This document shows, piece by piece, positions 9,815 to 20,833 of a stretch of DNA of 64,000 nt; position 1 is the first letter of the stretch; every line of letters starts with the position of its first letter. The notes beneath the pieces were generated by a model. The model did not search any database. It was not told the origin of the DNA and worked only from the letters and a program-made list of their open reading frames with translations. Source of the stretch: Breviolum minutum Mf 1.05b.01 (taxonomy: Eukaryota; Sar; Dinophyceae; Suessiales; Symbiodiniaceae); NCBI GenBank assembly GCA_000507305.1, contig DF240135.1, positions 6,398 to 70,397 of the forward strand, read 5' to 3'. Made by a program: the position numbers and the translations under genes.

Positions 9815-11123
9815 ATGTTTTTTCGGTGGTTTGGCATTAATAGTCCCATGCCAGCCGGTGATCTGAATGAGCTGTCAGATGATGATGTTGCACCAGTACG
9901 TCCTTCTACCTCTGCTTTAGCAGTGGAGCCTCCGAATCCTGAGGGACAACATGAGGAGCCAGAGGATGAAGCTGCACCACGGAAGGTGAAGCCATCAGTT
10001 TCTTCAAAATGTGAAGGGAAAGCAAAAGCGAAAACGAAAGCAAAAGCAAAAGCCAAGTCCAAGGAGGCACCCGCCATGAAGAAAGTTGATGGAGAAGCAG
10101 GGCCTGAAGTGAAGAAAGCAAAAACTACAGCCAAGGCCAAGTCGAAAGCAACCGCTGAGACAGAGGAACACGCAGGATCTGACGGAAAGAAACCTAAAGC
10201 CAAAGCCAAGTCGACAGCAGGCTCTGGTGCCAAAGGAAAGGCAACAGGCTCAGTGTCAGCTGGAGATGATGGCGGCCATGATCGTGATTCGAAGAAGCGC
10301 CCCATGGAGACTGAGCAGAAGACTGGTGTGAAGAAGCGCCCTTCCTGTTCAGCCATGACACTGAAACGGCCTGCTGCTGCACAGGATGAGATTCGAGCGT
10401 ACAAGTACCTCTATCATGACAAGAATAAATGGGGCATCCGAGTGAAAGGTGGAAGCGAACTATTGACGGTGGGGGCCTCAAGCCAGCAGCCAATCAATTT
10501 GATTGCAAATTAATATACAACTTTTTTTTGATGACGCATTTGCACAATTCTTGCAATACTTCTTGTGGATTCCCGATGCTTGCAGATCAAGCCTGCAAAT
10601 GGTGTGACCGACTCCCAGCACGCCGATGTCGCCGTCGCTGACCCAGCCATTTGTGCAATGAATACTTCACTTGTAATTTTTATGTCATTGTATCACGTCC
10701 AGTTGCCAAGACTGATCAATTTTCCTTGCTTTGTTTTCTTGAATCGCTCCGTTTTTCCTCCAGGAGGCAGTCAGACTGGCGTGCGAAGCTGGGAAAAGTT
10801 CTGGGGAACTGAAAGAGCTGGCTGTGCCTTGGCTTTGGAAAGACTTTACATCATTCTTTGTCAGAGACTTTGGGCGGGTTTCCAGACTTAGTGATGCTGG
10901 CTCTCAGGAGATCATGATGGCAGAAGCCTGCAAGGCCAATTCAGAGAATCCTGCCGAGACAGAAACTCGCACTAAGCCGCCTGCAGAAGGTGCCAGTGAA
11001 GCGGCTGTTGCTGATGAAGTTGAAGGTGAAAAGGAAGAACAAGAAGATTCAACGTATCGTGATGATGAAGGTGGAGAGGAAGAACACGCGGAGAATGATG
11101 TTGCTGTTGAAGATGTGGAGTAG
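9815..11123 (+). CDS. Lys/Ala-rich protein in three exons
   Basis: Exons 9815-10441, 10586-10672 and 10764-11123 join in phase 0 throughout with GT-AG introns and give 357 residues ending at TAG. Exon 1 has an acidic start, then repeated KAKAKAKSK-type runs (residues 68-150) and SKKRP/VKKRP motifs, typical of DNA- or RNA-binding tails. It ends YKYLYHDKNKWGIR. Exon 2 continues IKPANGVTDSQHADVAVADP. Exon 3 begins EAVRLACEAGKSSGELKELA, contains a tryptophan-rich PWLWKDFTSFF, and ends in an acidic Glu/Asp tail. No catalytic domain is visible. A chromatin- or nucleic-acid-associated role is only inferred from composition. Frame continuity across all junctions supports the model. Confidence 0.65.
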
Positions 11124-11460
11124 ATTGGATTTTGATATTGTAAATAATGGTGGGAAAACACCAGGAAGCGTTGAAAGTGTTTTTGGTGGGAAAATTCAGG
11201 AAGCGTTGTCGCTTTGCACTCCATTTGGATTTCATTTGGACTGAGTTGTTCATGGGATTGGACGTTGAAATTGTAAATGGTGGGACAACAACAGGTAGCG
11301 TTATTGTCGCTACTTTTGTCGCTTTGCGCTTGATTCGGATTTCATTTGCGCTGAACTAGTAGTTGTTCTTGGATTGGACGTTGAAATTTGTAAATGATGG
11401 TGGGACCATATCAGGTAGCGTTGTCGCTTGGCACTTAATTTAGGTTTCGTTTGCACTGAA
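11124..11460. repeat. Imperfect tandem repeat, about 120-bp units, 3 copies
   Basis: Units begin near 11125, 11253 and 11373 with ttgga(c/t)gttgaaattgtaaat, then ggtgggac, caggtagcgttgtcgctt and gatttcatttg. They start right after the stop codon of the upstream gene, so they probably include its 3' UTR. Confidence 0.75.
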
Positions 11461-11716
11461 GCTGCCGGATAAAATTAAGTTGACGTCTGACTCAGTATGT
11501 ATGCACTAGAATCACTAGAAGATTGAGATGACACCTCGCTTTCATGGTAAGATCACTACCCACGTCCTGGCAGTCGATTGTTTGAAGCTTTGCAACCTTT
11601 CATTTTGAAATTGCATTGGATCATCTAACTCTCATGATTTCAACACAGATTTTGGCCCTCAGTGATCGCCTGTCAACTGTGACCGTGACTTATCATCATC
11701 ATCATCATCGTCCGTC

Positions 11717-11842
11717 ATGCCGAAGTCCGGCCCAGTGGATGATGCGCTGCTGGCTTCACTGGTCGTACTTGGTCACGAGATGTTGTGTCTGAGCTGCTGG
11801 ATGGAGGAGATCGTCCCGTACTTATCTCCGACTTTTGTTTGA
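11717..11842 (+). CDS. Short ORF, possible first exon
   Basis: ATG 11717 opens 41 codons (MPKSGPVDDALLASLVVLGH...) ending at TGA 11840-11842. The peptide has a normal coding-like composition and sits 10 bp downstream of a (CAT)n run. GT donors near 11810 would let it splice on, perhaps to the 12096-12290 frame across the (TAC)n tract. A free-standing micropeptide is the alternative. No homology is claimed. Confidence 0.35.
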   Translation: MPKSGPVDDALLASLVVLGHEMLCLSCWMEEIVPYLSPTFV

Positions 11843-11985
11843 GAAGCAAGTAATATTTTGATGTTTTGTAATGTATTGCTGGTACTGGGCGTTGCTAGAC
11901 GATTCCAGACAGATCCTTTCTCTCAGCTTCCTTTGACTCCTTCCCCCACCACCTCTAGTATTGGTACTTCTACTATTATTATCTC

Positions 11986-12014
11986 TACGACAACTTTTAC
12001 TACTACTACTACTT

Positions 12015-12067
<53 letters not shown>
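11986..12067. repeat. (TAC)n microsatellite
   Basis: About 25 TAC units with interruptions (TTC, GAC). They read as polythreonine or polyserine on either strand, which explains the spurious ORFs here. Confidence 0.9.
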
Positions 12068-12068
<1 letters not shown>

Positions 12069-12095
12069 AATTGGTTTTGCTTTGTACTGGTTTGA

Positions 12096-12290
12096 ATGTC
12101 AATGTGCCGAAGCAAAGTAAATCTTGTTGTGTGCAACATCGAATTGAGGAAGGATGCGAAGGCTTTGCGGTGCATAAGCCAGGATTGCTTGTGCGACGAG
12201 AGATCGCTAGAGGCGATGTCTCGGGACAAAGTTTGTGCAGCTTTGATTCATTATGATTCTGAGGAACGATGCAGTTGTGTCTCCGAATGA
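12096..12290 (+). CDS. Small Cys-rich ORF or terminal exon
   Basis: Sixty-four codons, M-S-M-C-R-S-K-V-N then LVVCNIELRKDAKALRCIS..., ending in TGA at 12288-12290. Seven cysteines are spread along the chain and charged residues are balanced. The frame upstream is closed by TGA, so either the ATG at 12096 or a splice acceptor after it starts the coding part. Function unknown. Confidence 0.35.
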   Translation: MSMCRSKVNLVVCNIELRKDAKALRCISQDCLCDERSLEAMSRDKVCAALIHYDSEERCSCVSE

Positions 12291-12982
12291 GACTCTATAT
12301 AGGACTTGACTGATGACTGATCATCAGCAAAATGACGAGCGATGCACCTGTCCAGGGTGTCAGTTGCACGGAGTCAATGCCTTTCAATTTGTAATTCCAG
12401 CTTCTCACTTATTACCTTGTGTTTGGGAATGGCGGTAAAAAGTCATGTGATACATCTAGAATATTGCATAATAAATTAAACCCATAGAACCGTCATTCCA
12501 TTCAACACAATGTGGACATGGGTCTCGAACGAGGCGTTCCGATGTAGCTCCATATATGAACACTATGTGTTTCGGGTATGGAGGGTAGAAATATAGATAC
12601 ATGTCCTCTGCATTAAAAAAAGAATAATGCGTGTTCTGTTCGAATTTTGTGTCATTTCGTGCCAACGGCTGATTTTGATTTTGTTTTTTTTTGAAACCTT
12701 TTTGGGACAACACGTGTTTTTTCCTGTACTCATCAACCAGTTTCTCCCCATGTCTCCAGCTTCTGCTGAAGCGAACGTATCGAAACTTATGGCTTTGAAA
12801 TCTGACGTCAGTTGCTATAGCATTGAGTTGGCAGGTTTGTTTTCAGTTGTCACGTGACGTGCTTTTTTCAGCTGTGTGTGTTGATCTTACAGTCAATTCA
12901 TTGGACCTGGAGAGGTTGTTTCATTTTGAAGCTTTGAGTGTTGGAGTTTCTTTTGTTCAAGATTGATCCCGGGACTGCACGG

Positions 12983-13709
12983 ATGGCTTTTAAGCCTAGT
13001 GAGAACACGGTTAGTCAGGATAAGGCGTTGCTTGCGATCATGGAGCGGGATTTGAAGGATGCCTACCAGCAAGAGCCACCACCTTCGAATGGCATTTCAG
13101 TCCAACTGCCTCAGCACTTCGTTACAATGCTGGTGGCAGTGCGATCCCTAGAAGAACTGATGCTACAGTGGCCTCGTTGCATTCGAGACAAGGCATGCCT
13201 ATTGAGGGGGTTGTTGTCACATGCTGGCACTTTGATTGTCACCTACATGGGAATCTTTCACTTGAAACGGCTACCTTTTGGCGAAAACAAGCTGTGTGCA
13301 AAGATCTTGAACGGCTACGATGATTTCATGGCCGACTTGACATCAGAGCTGGAGGATGTGGCAGAATCTGTCAAAACCTTTCACCTTACATCTCTACGTG
13401 AAGAAGGTCAAGTGAAGCATGAACAAACCCTTTGTTCCTGCGAATTAGCTCTGCGACAGGCACTCAGAGTCAAAGATTCCAGGCATGTGTTGCAGCTGTT
13501 GAAGTTCATCGATCGAGTTACACAGAGCATTTTTGATCCACATACTACTACTACCATTTGCTCTTCAGAATCCACTGAATGGGCTCAACGTCCAGTTGGC
13601 AGATCCAGATATTACCACACCCGCCGCCGAGGGAGGAACAATCATAACCGCTGGGAGTGGCGGTCACAGTGAGGTAGAGTGTTTGATGCGATATGATAGT
13701 CAGATTTAA
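12983..13709 (+). CDS. Two-exon gene, alpha-helical unknown protein
   Basis: ATG 12983 opens MAFKPSENTVSQDKALLAIM. The frame is strongly coding-like to about 13516. Downstream the coding-like frame shifts and reads NPLNGLNVQLADPDITTPAA to the TAA at 13707. A GT-AG intron 13517-13568 (52 nt, phase 0) joins the two exactly, giving 224 residues. The first 178 residues are predicted mostly helical, with repeated Leu and charged positions (ELEDVAESVKTF, ELALRQALRVK). No family is recognised. Without splicing the first frame would run to 13672 with an Arg-rich tail that looks like out-of-frame sequence. Confidence 0.55.
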
Positions 13710-14640
13710 ATTATATGAGCCCTGAACGACACTCGAAGTCTGGTGAAAAACGGAGGAGCGTTCAAGCTGCGCGCTTTAAAATGTATGGCGTTTTTTTGGT
13801 GCAGGTGCATACAAAACCCTTCTAAACATGAAATGACGAATGCAAATTATTTCCATGTGAGGTTTGAAAATTTGATTTCACATTCTGAAACCTCGGCCCT
13901 TTGGAAAAAAAACAATCGGGAAAGTGCAAATTGCAATGAACCGTTTTCAAATCATTTGATGACCGACAGTCATGAGCAATATAGTTTGCAGTTCAAACTT
14001 AGTTCCAGAATCCAGGATGTCGATAACGCCCTGAGGCAAAACTGGATAGTTTGCGGTCAAGTGAGGAGCTGCAGGAAAATTCAATTTGAACCACTGCCAA
14101 TTCAATAGGTGTCACGAACACAGCAGGTGGTAGGGCTAGATGCTTTTACGTTGCCGAGCCATTCTGAGAGCTGAACCCGGAGCAAGATGATTCTGATCTA
14201 ACTCCAGGTCCAGTGAAAACAGAATATCATTCCATCAAGTTTGTGTCGAAAAATTCCCGGTGTGTTCAGAACAGATCCGGTTTCTAATTACCTGCAGAGA
14301 CAGTCCGATTCCTTCGGTGAAAACAAACGTGCTGCCAACAAGCTGTGAACTTCCATTTGTTTTTGCAGATGTCCGATCCGGTTTGAACGTTAGAAGTAAG
14401 TAATTCTGGAACACATCGGTTGGTAACAACCAAGGCTTTGCATGTTTTTTCTGCTGTGTTTCTACAAGAAGTAAATAGATTTGTTTTGTAATACTGCAAA
14501 TACCATGGTAGCCATCATTGTGAATGAAGTTTCCATGCAAATAAGGACTATAAACCGAACTTACTTGACAGAAAGTAATGCTAGAAAGTAACTCTGACAA
14601 ATAAAGGAACTAACTTTGATATCAAACGAAGGTTTGTATA
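13710..14640. other. Intergenic stretch, no supported gene
   Basis: A 121-codon plus-strand frame (13743-14108) and a minus-strand frame of similar size (14235-14600) exist. Neither has convincing codon composition or splice sites. They could be UTR or chance ORFs. Confidence 0.4.
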
Positions 14641-14689
14641 GCGGAAACGGGAAGGGGTGATAGAAAGAAAGGATTGCATGGAGAGCCTC

Positions 14690-14940
14690 AGGAGTGATAC
14701 CTGGCCTGTGCCTAGGCACAGGCCAGGGATTCTAGGCACAATGGGTTGGATCAATTTGCCTTTTTTTTTTTTCGTGAGCTGAGCGCAGCTGCCTGGCCTG
14801 TGCCTAGGCACAGGCCAGGTACCGTTCCTAAGCCAGATTCTAGGCACAGGGGTTGGATTAATTTGCCTTTTTTTTTTGTGTGAGTGGAGCGCAGCTGCCT
14901 GGCCTGTGCCTAGGCACAGGCCAGGCGCAGCTGGAGACAT
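14690..14940. repeat. Three copies of a perfect 28-bp palindrome in a tandem array
   Basis: Perfect self-complementary blocks lie at 14700-14727, 14792-14819 and 14898-14925. Half site is CCTGGCCTGTGCCT. Between them are repeated spacers with ggttggat(c/t)aatttgcc, a T9-12 run and gagcgcagctg. The array can form three long hairpins on either strand. Confidence 0.9.
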
Positions 14941-15309
14941 GCAACAAAAACCCATCATGTTATGGCACAAGATGCCGCCTGCTCGGGACATGATAAAACG
15001 AGACTTGTAAGAACAAGGCAAGGAGAACCTTCAACTTGAAGTCCACATGTTAAGCATAGCATGTCCTGACTGTAACAGGATGGAGAGCCTTTAAGACTAT
15101 TATTATTATTAATAGTGGCTGGTAAAAGCTGCCATGACGGCAGCAGCAGCGAACCTTGGAATCTAACAGAATGGACCAGGAGAGCCTTCTTGCGATATGG
15201 TAAAAACTACCATAGCTTGAGGCAACCCTGGTTAGATTTCCCAACCCCAGATAGGCGGAAATAATCTTCTTTGCCAGAAGTCCGAGTGCTTTTGCTGAAG
15301 TCTTCTTAC

Positions 15310-15366
15310 CTCAGCACCTTGTTCTCTTTCCAGCAAGTAGATCTGCCTTTGAAGTCTTTCCTCAGG
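15310..15366 (-). CDS. Candidate minus-strand coiled-coil exon
   Basis: On the minus strand TTTTGCGAG|CCTGAG opens nineteen codons PEERLQRQIYLLEREQGAE, ending at a strong donor GAG|GTAAGA. The heptad-like Leu/Ile spacing suggests a coiled coil. The upstream exon would lie in or beyond the adjacent assembly gap. It is very short, so it is supported only by the splice consensus at both ends. Confidence 0.35.
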
Positions 15367-15443
15367 CTCGCAAAAGAAGTAAAGAGATCTCGCCAAGAAT
15401 CTCAAGAAGTGTGAAATCATCTCGAAGTTTCCAGGCTGAAAAA

Positions 15444-15849
15444 NNNNNNNNNNNNNNNNNNNNNNNNNNNNNNNNNNNNNNNNNNNNNNNNNNNNNNNNN
15501 NNNNNNNNNNNNNNNNNNNNNNNNNNNNNNNNNNNNNNNNNNNNNNNNNNNNNNNNNNNNNNNNNNNNNNNNNNNNNNNNNNNNNNNNNNNNNNNNNNNN
15601 NNNNNNNNNNNNNNNNNNNNNNNNNNNNNNNNNNNNNNNNNNNNNNNNNNNNNNNNNNNNNNNNNNNNNNNNNNNNNNNNNNNNNNNNNNNNNNNNNNNN
15701 NNNNNNNNNNNNNNNNNNNNNNNNNNNNNNNNNNNNNNNNNNNNNNNNNNNNNNNNNNNNNNNNNNNNNNNNNNNNNNNNNNNNNNNNNNNNNNNNNNNN
15801 NNNNNNNNNNNNNNNNNNNNNNNNNNNNNNNNNNNNNNNNNNNNNNNNN
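15444..15849. other. Assembly gap (406 Ns)
   Basis: All bases are n. ORFs drawn through it are meaningless. Confidence 1.
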
Positions 15850-15907
15850 GTGTCAAATATCATGCACACTTCCCATGTATGTGTCACACTTACTTCACGT
15901 ATATACT

Positions 15908-15928
15908 TCTTACCTACTTTGGCTCAAG
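15908..15928 (+). other. Possible relic of the dinoflagellate spliced leader
   Basis: The last 11 bases, TTTGGCTCAAG, equal the 3' end of the dinoflagellate spliced leader as I know it, and 16 of 21 bases match overall. GTAAAA follows directly, as a donor would in an SL RNA gene. Could be a decayed SL RNA gene, a relic from a retroposed mRNA, or chance. Confidence 0.3.
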
Positions 15929-17007
15929 GTAAAAAGACTGCACCTGGGTGAAAGGGAACTTCAGTTGTTACTTCAGTGTTGGGTTGAGTGCTGTTAGGAC
16001 TTCACTTGTTTGTAGGTACTTTAGAGCTACCTAATTTTCGTATCTTGTTGTTTCTGTTGCATCTCCAACAATATAATGGAATGAACCATGACCATTTCGG
16101 AGACAAGCGACTCCTCTTTACAGGGCGCTGTTCTCCACTTCCATGATGATGGGGAGAAAGAGTGGTCATATCGTATCTCTACTTCTGGGAAAGGACAGGT
16201 GTTCCCAACAAAAAGAAAATACTTGTGTTACTTGTGTTTGTTTTTTTGGCGTTTTTTTACGATTTCTACCACGGGGTTCATCATCATTGACCCATCATTT
16301 GGGGAGTATGTTTTGATTTTCCAACCTCCGAACACACAAATCTAAGGTAGGTAATCGACCCTAGACATCCAGTCTCACTTGCTGAGGTTTTACACCATGG
16401 TAAATCAATGTAAATCACCACAAAGCCCATCACTTAGGGCATATTTGTCGTTTTTCTAAAGGACCACCAAAGCTTCGTCGCAAATCCTCAGAAAATGTGT
16501 CACCTGAAATCCTCAAGTCACGCCAAGTTCGGTAGCCTTTGAAAAACTCTCCCACGGGAGATTTTTGTTTCCATACTTTTGTAGGGGGTCAATGTTTAGT
16601 ATATAGGAACAATAAGAAGGAAAAATGAGTGGGAACAATTTGTAGGCCATTGTTGGCGATTTTTTCTATGTTTCGTAGGAAAATCAAAAGATTCAATGAT
16701 TAAACATGTTTTTTTTGATGGTGGCGGGTCACAGGAAACCTGCCACCGCTCACCTGCAGCGACAATTGATGAATTAATCAAATTCCTTTACCAATCCCTC
16801 CGATGAATTTTGTTTTTAAAACGGGGATGAATGAACCATGCAGTGTCGGAAACACCAGGGCCTTATTTGTTTTAATTGGCGTTTAGGATAGGCTTCGATC
16901 TGAAGAGATGGAAAAGACTCTGAAAATTACAAGTGGTTTCAACATTTTTTTTAAAAGATTTTATCAAGAAACATTTGAGAATTGATTCCTAAGTTAGACG
17001 AGCAGAT

Positions 17008-17107
17008 GGGTGTTTCCAAAAATAGGGGTATCCCAAAATGGATGGTTTATAATGGAAAACCCTATTAAAATGGATGATTTGGGGGTACCACCGTTTTAGG
17101 AACCCCC
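17008..17107. mobile_element. MITE family G copy
   Basis: Starts GGGTGTTTCCAAAAATAGGG and carries CCCAAAATGGATGGTT and AAAATGGATGATTTGGGGGT as inner inverted arms. The right end is degenerate. Related copies are at 48561 and 62129. Confidence 0.55.
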
Positions 17108-17304
17108 CATATGTTTCAATTGGGTTGGTTCAACCACTACCATCTTTGTGTTGCTCCCCTGCATCTTGAGGTAGCTCTGTCAACGCTAGGTCTCTCGACT
17201 GCAAATTTTGAAGACAAAGCGACAAAGCACGAAAGGGGCAGTTTCTACAATAAAAAAAATTCAGGAGTTCTTCAAATTGCACGAATTGCAAACCAATGCT
17301 AAAG

Positions 17305-17395
17305 GTGGTAGTTTAAAATATATTCTATTTTCATCCCTGGGGAAATGATGCAATTTGACAAAAAATCTTCAGATGGGTTGGTTCAACCACCTAAA
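17305..17395. mobile_element. MITE family B copy, diverged
   Basis: Shares cattttcatccctggggaa, atgatgcaatttgac and gatgggttggttcaaccacc with the family B consensus. Ends are eroded. Confidence 0.6.
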
Positions 17396-17402
17396 ATCAT
17401 AC

Positions 17403-17516
17403 CTAGGTGTTTGCCTAACGCTTCGTTTTATCGTCCCTCCCGCCCGGAAAAAATCCACCGGACCCCAAAAGACCTTGGGATTTGGCCCCATGGAGCCCTT
17501 GAACCTGGAGATGGTG
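17403..17516 (-). CDS. Candidate minus-strand internal exon
   Basis: The minus strand shows acceptor GGGTTTTAG|CACC at 17516 and donor CCTAG|GTATGA at 17403. Between them 114 nt read in phase 2 as STISRFKGSMGPNPKVFWGP followed by VDFFRAGG and basic residues. A plus-strand frame is also open here, so the strand is not certain, but only the minus strand has good consensus at both ends. It may belong with the other minus-strand exons at 15.3, 18.6, 19.1 and 21.5 kb; phases of neighbouring exons do not match directly, so further exons would be needed. Function unknown. Confidence 0.4.
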
Positions 17517-18561
17517 CTAAAACCCGTCGTAAATAAGAAGGATAAAGTACCAACCTCAACGACAGTAGGATTTCTGAACCAACAAAAAACAGCAGGATTT
17601 CTGCAAAAATTAAAGATCCCCAATTTGGCGGAGAAATTTTAGCGGCCCTTTTCAGGGGTCATTGCGAATTCGCCCCTGAAAATAGGCCAAAAATGGCCCC
17701 AAAAAGGAAAAGAGAGGATCATCTTCCAAGGCAACAGGTGGCTTTTTTTCAGGGGTGGGTTACACCGTGGAACACCCTGGATTTTGTGGAAGCTGAAAAA
17801 ATCCACGTACCGGGAAAATCCATCTAAACGAAACCTGAAAGGTTTCAGGGGTAAACTTGCTGGCTTCGTTTTTGAATCGTTTGGTCCGTCCTGACCCCCA
17901 GGACCAGTCGTCGGGTCTCAAGCTACAGGCGCGGGAAAAGTGGATGTTTTATTTTGGGGGGTCCGAAAAGAAGTTGTACCGACTGTACCGAAACACGTAT
18001 GCCGTATGCGTATAATCAAGCTCTTGTTCTAGTTTTTGATGCATGTCTTGATTATGATACTAATAAGATGACTATAATTTACAAACATGTAGATACACGC
18101 ATGTTCACGTGGAAAAACAAAGATACAATAAAACATGAATAATTTGACAGTTCCTCAATGAACCTGTTTTAAAAGGTGACATGTAAAACTGATTTCTTTA
18201 CAATGTACAAAAAACTTCATGATGAGTCCCTGGGTCCCTGAGTCCTGTGGGAAGAAATTCTATGGCTTCATTTTCCCCTGCTACCTTGGTTGTTTTTGGC
18301 ATGGGAAGGGGATGAAAAAAACTTCAATCCATGACTTGGATCTAATTGACTGACGAAAAAAACAGCTGACTTTGGGTCAGCAGCCTGTTTTTTTGTTGTT
18401 TTTTTTCGGAGCGGCGGCGATTTTTGAAAGGTTAGACTATAGACTCCAGGAACGTCTTATAAAGGTGGAAAGTCAGGGTGAAAAGAACCCTGGCGGTTAA
18501 ATTGTGTGCGTGAAATTTTGATGTTTTGGGCCTCTGCTTGTCAGAAATCTCCTGATATCAC

Positions 18562-18650
18562 CTGCGAATGTCATATTTTTGTCAGCAACGTTGGCGCTTG
18601 AAACACCGGTCTTGTGAAAACACCGAGGGTTTGTGTGTTTTTGTTTCACC
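18562..18650 (-). CDS. Candidate minus-strand internal exon
   Basis: Acceptor CTCTGCAG|GGTGAAAC and donor TTCGCAG|GTGATA bound 89 nt on the minus strand reading VKQKHTNPRCFHKTGVSSAN then VADKNMTFA. Composition and splice consensus support coding use. The plus strand here has no good frame. No family recognised. Confidence 0.4.
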
Positions 18651-18800
18651 CTGCAGAGAGTAGGAGATACTGGATGAAACGATGATGAGCTGGTGGTTAG
18701 CAGGTTAGTGGTTGAGCTTATTCTAGGTAAAGGAATACTGAATTTCATCGAAGACATTGAAAGGATACTAAAACCAACAAGCGGCCAACGGGCATCTAAA

Positions 18801-18918
18801 CTAGATGGTGGAAACTCATAGATTCGTTGGAATTTCTAACCAAGACATGCTTGGGGAAATGATCCAATTTGACTTGAGCATATTTCTCCAAACCGGTTGA
18901 AACTCAACCACCAACTAG
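18801..18918. mobile_element. MITE family B copy, diverged
   Basis: Begins CTAGATGGTGGAAAC and ends ACCACCAACTAG. The centre keeps ggggaaatgatccaatttga. Confidence 0.6.
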
Positions 18919-19107
18919 AACCAACGATTTTGGGAGTTTTGTCATCTTGAGCCACCCCCGCCATTCTCCAGAAACCTCTACAGCCTCGGAATGCCCAACC
19001 GAGTGCTGGGTGGCTCAACCACCAAGTAGTAAGCATTGGTTGGTTGACAGGAAGTGGCCCCCTTGGTTCCCGCGGTGAACCCGCCAGGCTATTTGTGCAC
19101 CACCTAC

Positions 19108-19179
19108 CATAGGCCTCGGCCTCGGGGTTGGCAAATTTTGGGATTCGGATGAGTTGACCCTCCTCAAAGACTTGGAGAT
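19108..19179 (-). CDS. Candidate minus-strand internal exon
   Basis: Acceptor CTCAACAG|ATCTCC and donor CCTATG|GTAGGT bound 72 nt on the minus strand reading LQVFEEGQLIRIPKFANPEA then EAYG (phase 1 in, phase 1 out). The peptide is clearly unlike the MITE-derived surroundings. No family recognised; probably one exon of a gene spread through this repeat-rich tract. Confidence 0.45.
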
Positions 19180-19516
19180 CTGTTGAGTTGGTGTCTGTTG
19201 GTACTTTTTTTTGTTGATCGTGGTCAACCAAGACGCTTCCCAAATGCTGCTGAGAATTGGGTGCTGGAGGGGTTTAAGAACCTCTTAAACCATGCCAAAG
19301 TTAGGAAAATTGTCAATGACACATTGGTGTTACCCACAATGTAGGGTCCTTTGTTCTATATGGTTGATCTGTATGGCAAATGTAGGATCCTATGGGTTAA
19401 GTAAATCTCAGGAAGACATCTCTCGAGTTTTTGGAATAGATTTTGAAGCTGCAAACGGAGTTTCGGAAGCGAAATTTGGGTATGGGAATCATTTGACCAG
19501 AGGTATCATGATCTTA

Positions 19517-19611
19517 CATAGGTGGTGGTTTCAAAGATTTTTCATTTTCATCCCTGGGGAAATGATCCAATTTGACTCATATTTTTCAGATGGGTTGAAA
19601 CCACCAACCAG
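19517..19611. mobile_element. MITE family B copy
   Basis: TAGGTGGTGGTTTCAAAG to TTGAAACCACCAACCAG with the family core. Flanks TTAC/TTAA, an imperfect 4-bp duplication. Confidence 0.7.
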
Positions 19612-19921
19612 TTAACCACTTAAGTCTTACTGGCGGGCAACTTGGGCACACCTGTTGCTTTCAAAATTGTTATATCGCTTTGACTTTTTCAATAGAATGA
19701 ACTTAATGAATTTCCCGCAAGATCGGCCCAAACAAATCGTTATCAACGGAGTTATCATCGGCCCTGAAAAAAAAAATGGCCTCAAAAAAATGAGGTGAAA
19801 TTTTCACCCCTATAAATTTCGTTCAGTGAACAGGGGCCCCCGGAAGGGCCCCAATTGGTTTTGGGGCCCCACCTTGTAGCGGGTAACAGAGGAATATATG
19901 GACCTTCAGAATTTCCCACCT

Positions 19922-20050
19922 GATTTTTCTTCGATAGCCTATAGGGTACCCATGAAGGATCCATGGGACGAAAGGTATATATTCGGCGACATTTTGACTT
20001 CCTAAGTTTTATTAGGTACATGTATGGGTAGATATACCAGACATGGAGCC
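19922..20050. mobile_element. MITE family D copy, diverged
   Basis: Recognisable pieces: aaggatccatgggacgaaag and ataccagacatggagcctat. Between them only patches of the family remain. Confidence 0.35.
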
Positions 20051-20507
20051 TATGGGAAATGGCAAAAGAACAACATTGAAGATTGCGCCTCCATTTATTT
20101 ATTTTTGCTCCGAATGATTTTGTTGATGAATGTCAGTGCTAAAATTATTCAAAGATTTGGACGGTAGAAGCCCTCCAATTCCGAATTGCAAGAACTGTTG
20201 CATCATAAAGGGTGTCCATGATCTATGGTCGTCCCCCATGATTGTGAGAACTCCCGTTTTTTATTGATCCCTGAGTGTTTGGTTTGGCATGTAAGTACTT
20301 TGTCCATTTTTTCCTGAACCCATATGGACCTATATGATCTAGTGTTTTTCGCGTTTTCTTTTGCCACCCTGAAAACCTTCCAAAGTATGATCATGCACTC
20401 TGGACTCTATTTGGAATATATTGTTACATTCATTCAGTATACAGTACATGTATATGATATTATATGATTTTCTAGTCATATATGTGGTGTGTATATTATA
20501 TAATTAC

Positions 20508-20603
20508 CTGGAACCTGTTTGTCCTCTATTTTTTGGCCAAATGACCCCTCCAAAACAAGGTCTAAACTCCAATCAAAACAAGGATCATGTGGGGTCCAGA
20601 TAT
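20508..20603. mobile_element. Repeat family L copy
   Basis: CCTGGAACCTGTTTGTCCTC to GGGGTCCAGA; a second copy is at 53131-53233 with the same internal aaacaaggtc and ctccaatcaaa. Confidence 0.6.
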
Positions 20604-20714
20604 GTATATATACATATACATATACATATATACATATATACATATATACATATATACATATATACATATATACATATATACATATACACATATACACATA
20701 TACATATACATATA
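20601..20714. repeat. (TATACA)n microsatellite
   Basis: Alternating tatacatata units, resuming at 20836 beyond a family F insertion. Confidence 0.9.
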
Positions 20715-20833
20715 CCCTGGAAGTCCAAGGCTATTAAAATAATAGTCACCAATTTGGGATGATTAAAATTCCTTACTAAAACAATAGTCTTTGGTGAAAA
20801 CCTATTCTTTTAATGGTCTTTGGACTTCTAGGG
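20715..20833. mobile_element. MITE family F copy inserted in the TATACA tract, TA TSD
   Basis: CCCTGGAAGTCCAAGG and CTTTGGACTTCTAGGG are inverted ends. TA flanks both sides (20713-20714, 20834-20835) and the microsatellite continues on both sides. Confidence 0.75.

Noticed and set aside
9811-10404. Minus-strand 197-codon ORF
   Set aside because: Antisense of the Lys/Ala-rich exon; Ser/Phe/Ala composition is the expected shadow.
11822-12229. Poly-Ser and poly-Thr ORFs on both strands
   Set aside because: Produced by the TAC microsatellite.
15362-15932. ORFs of 156-173 codons across the N run
   Set aside because: They are translated from unknown bases.
20421-20762. Tyr/Ile/His repeat ORFs
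   Set aside because: Produced by TATACA repeats.
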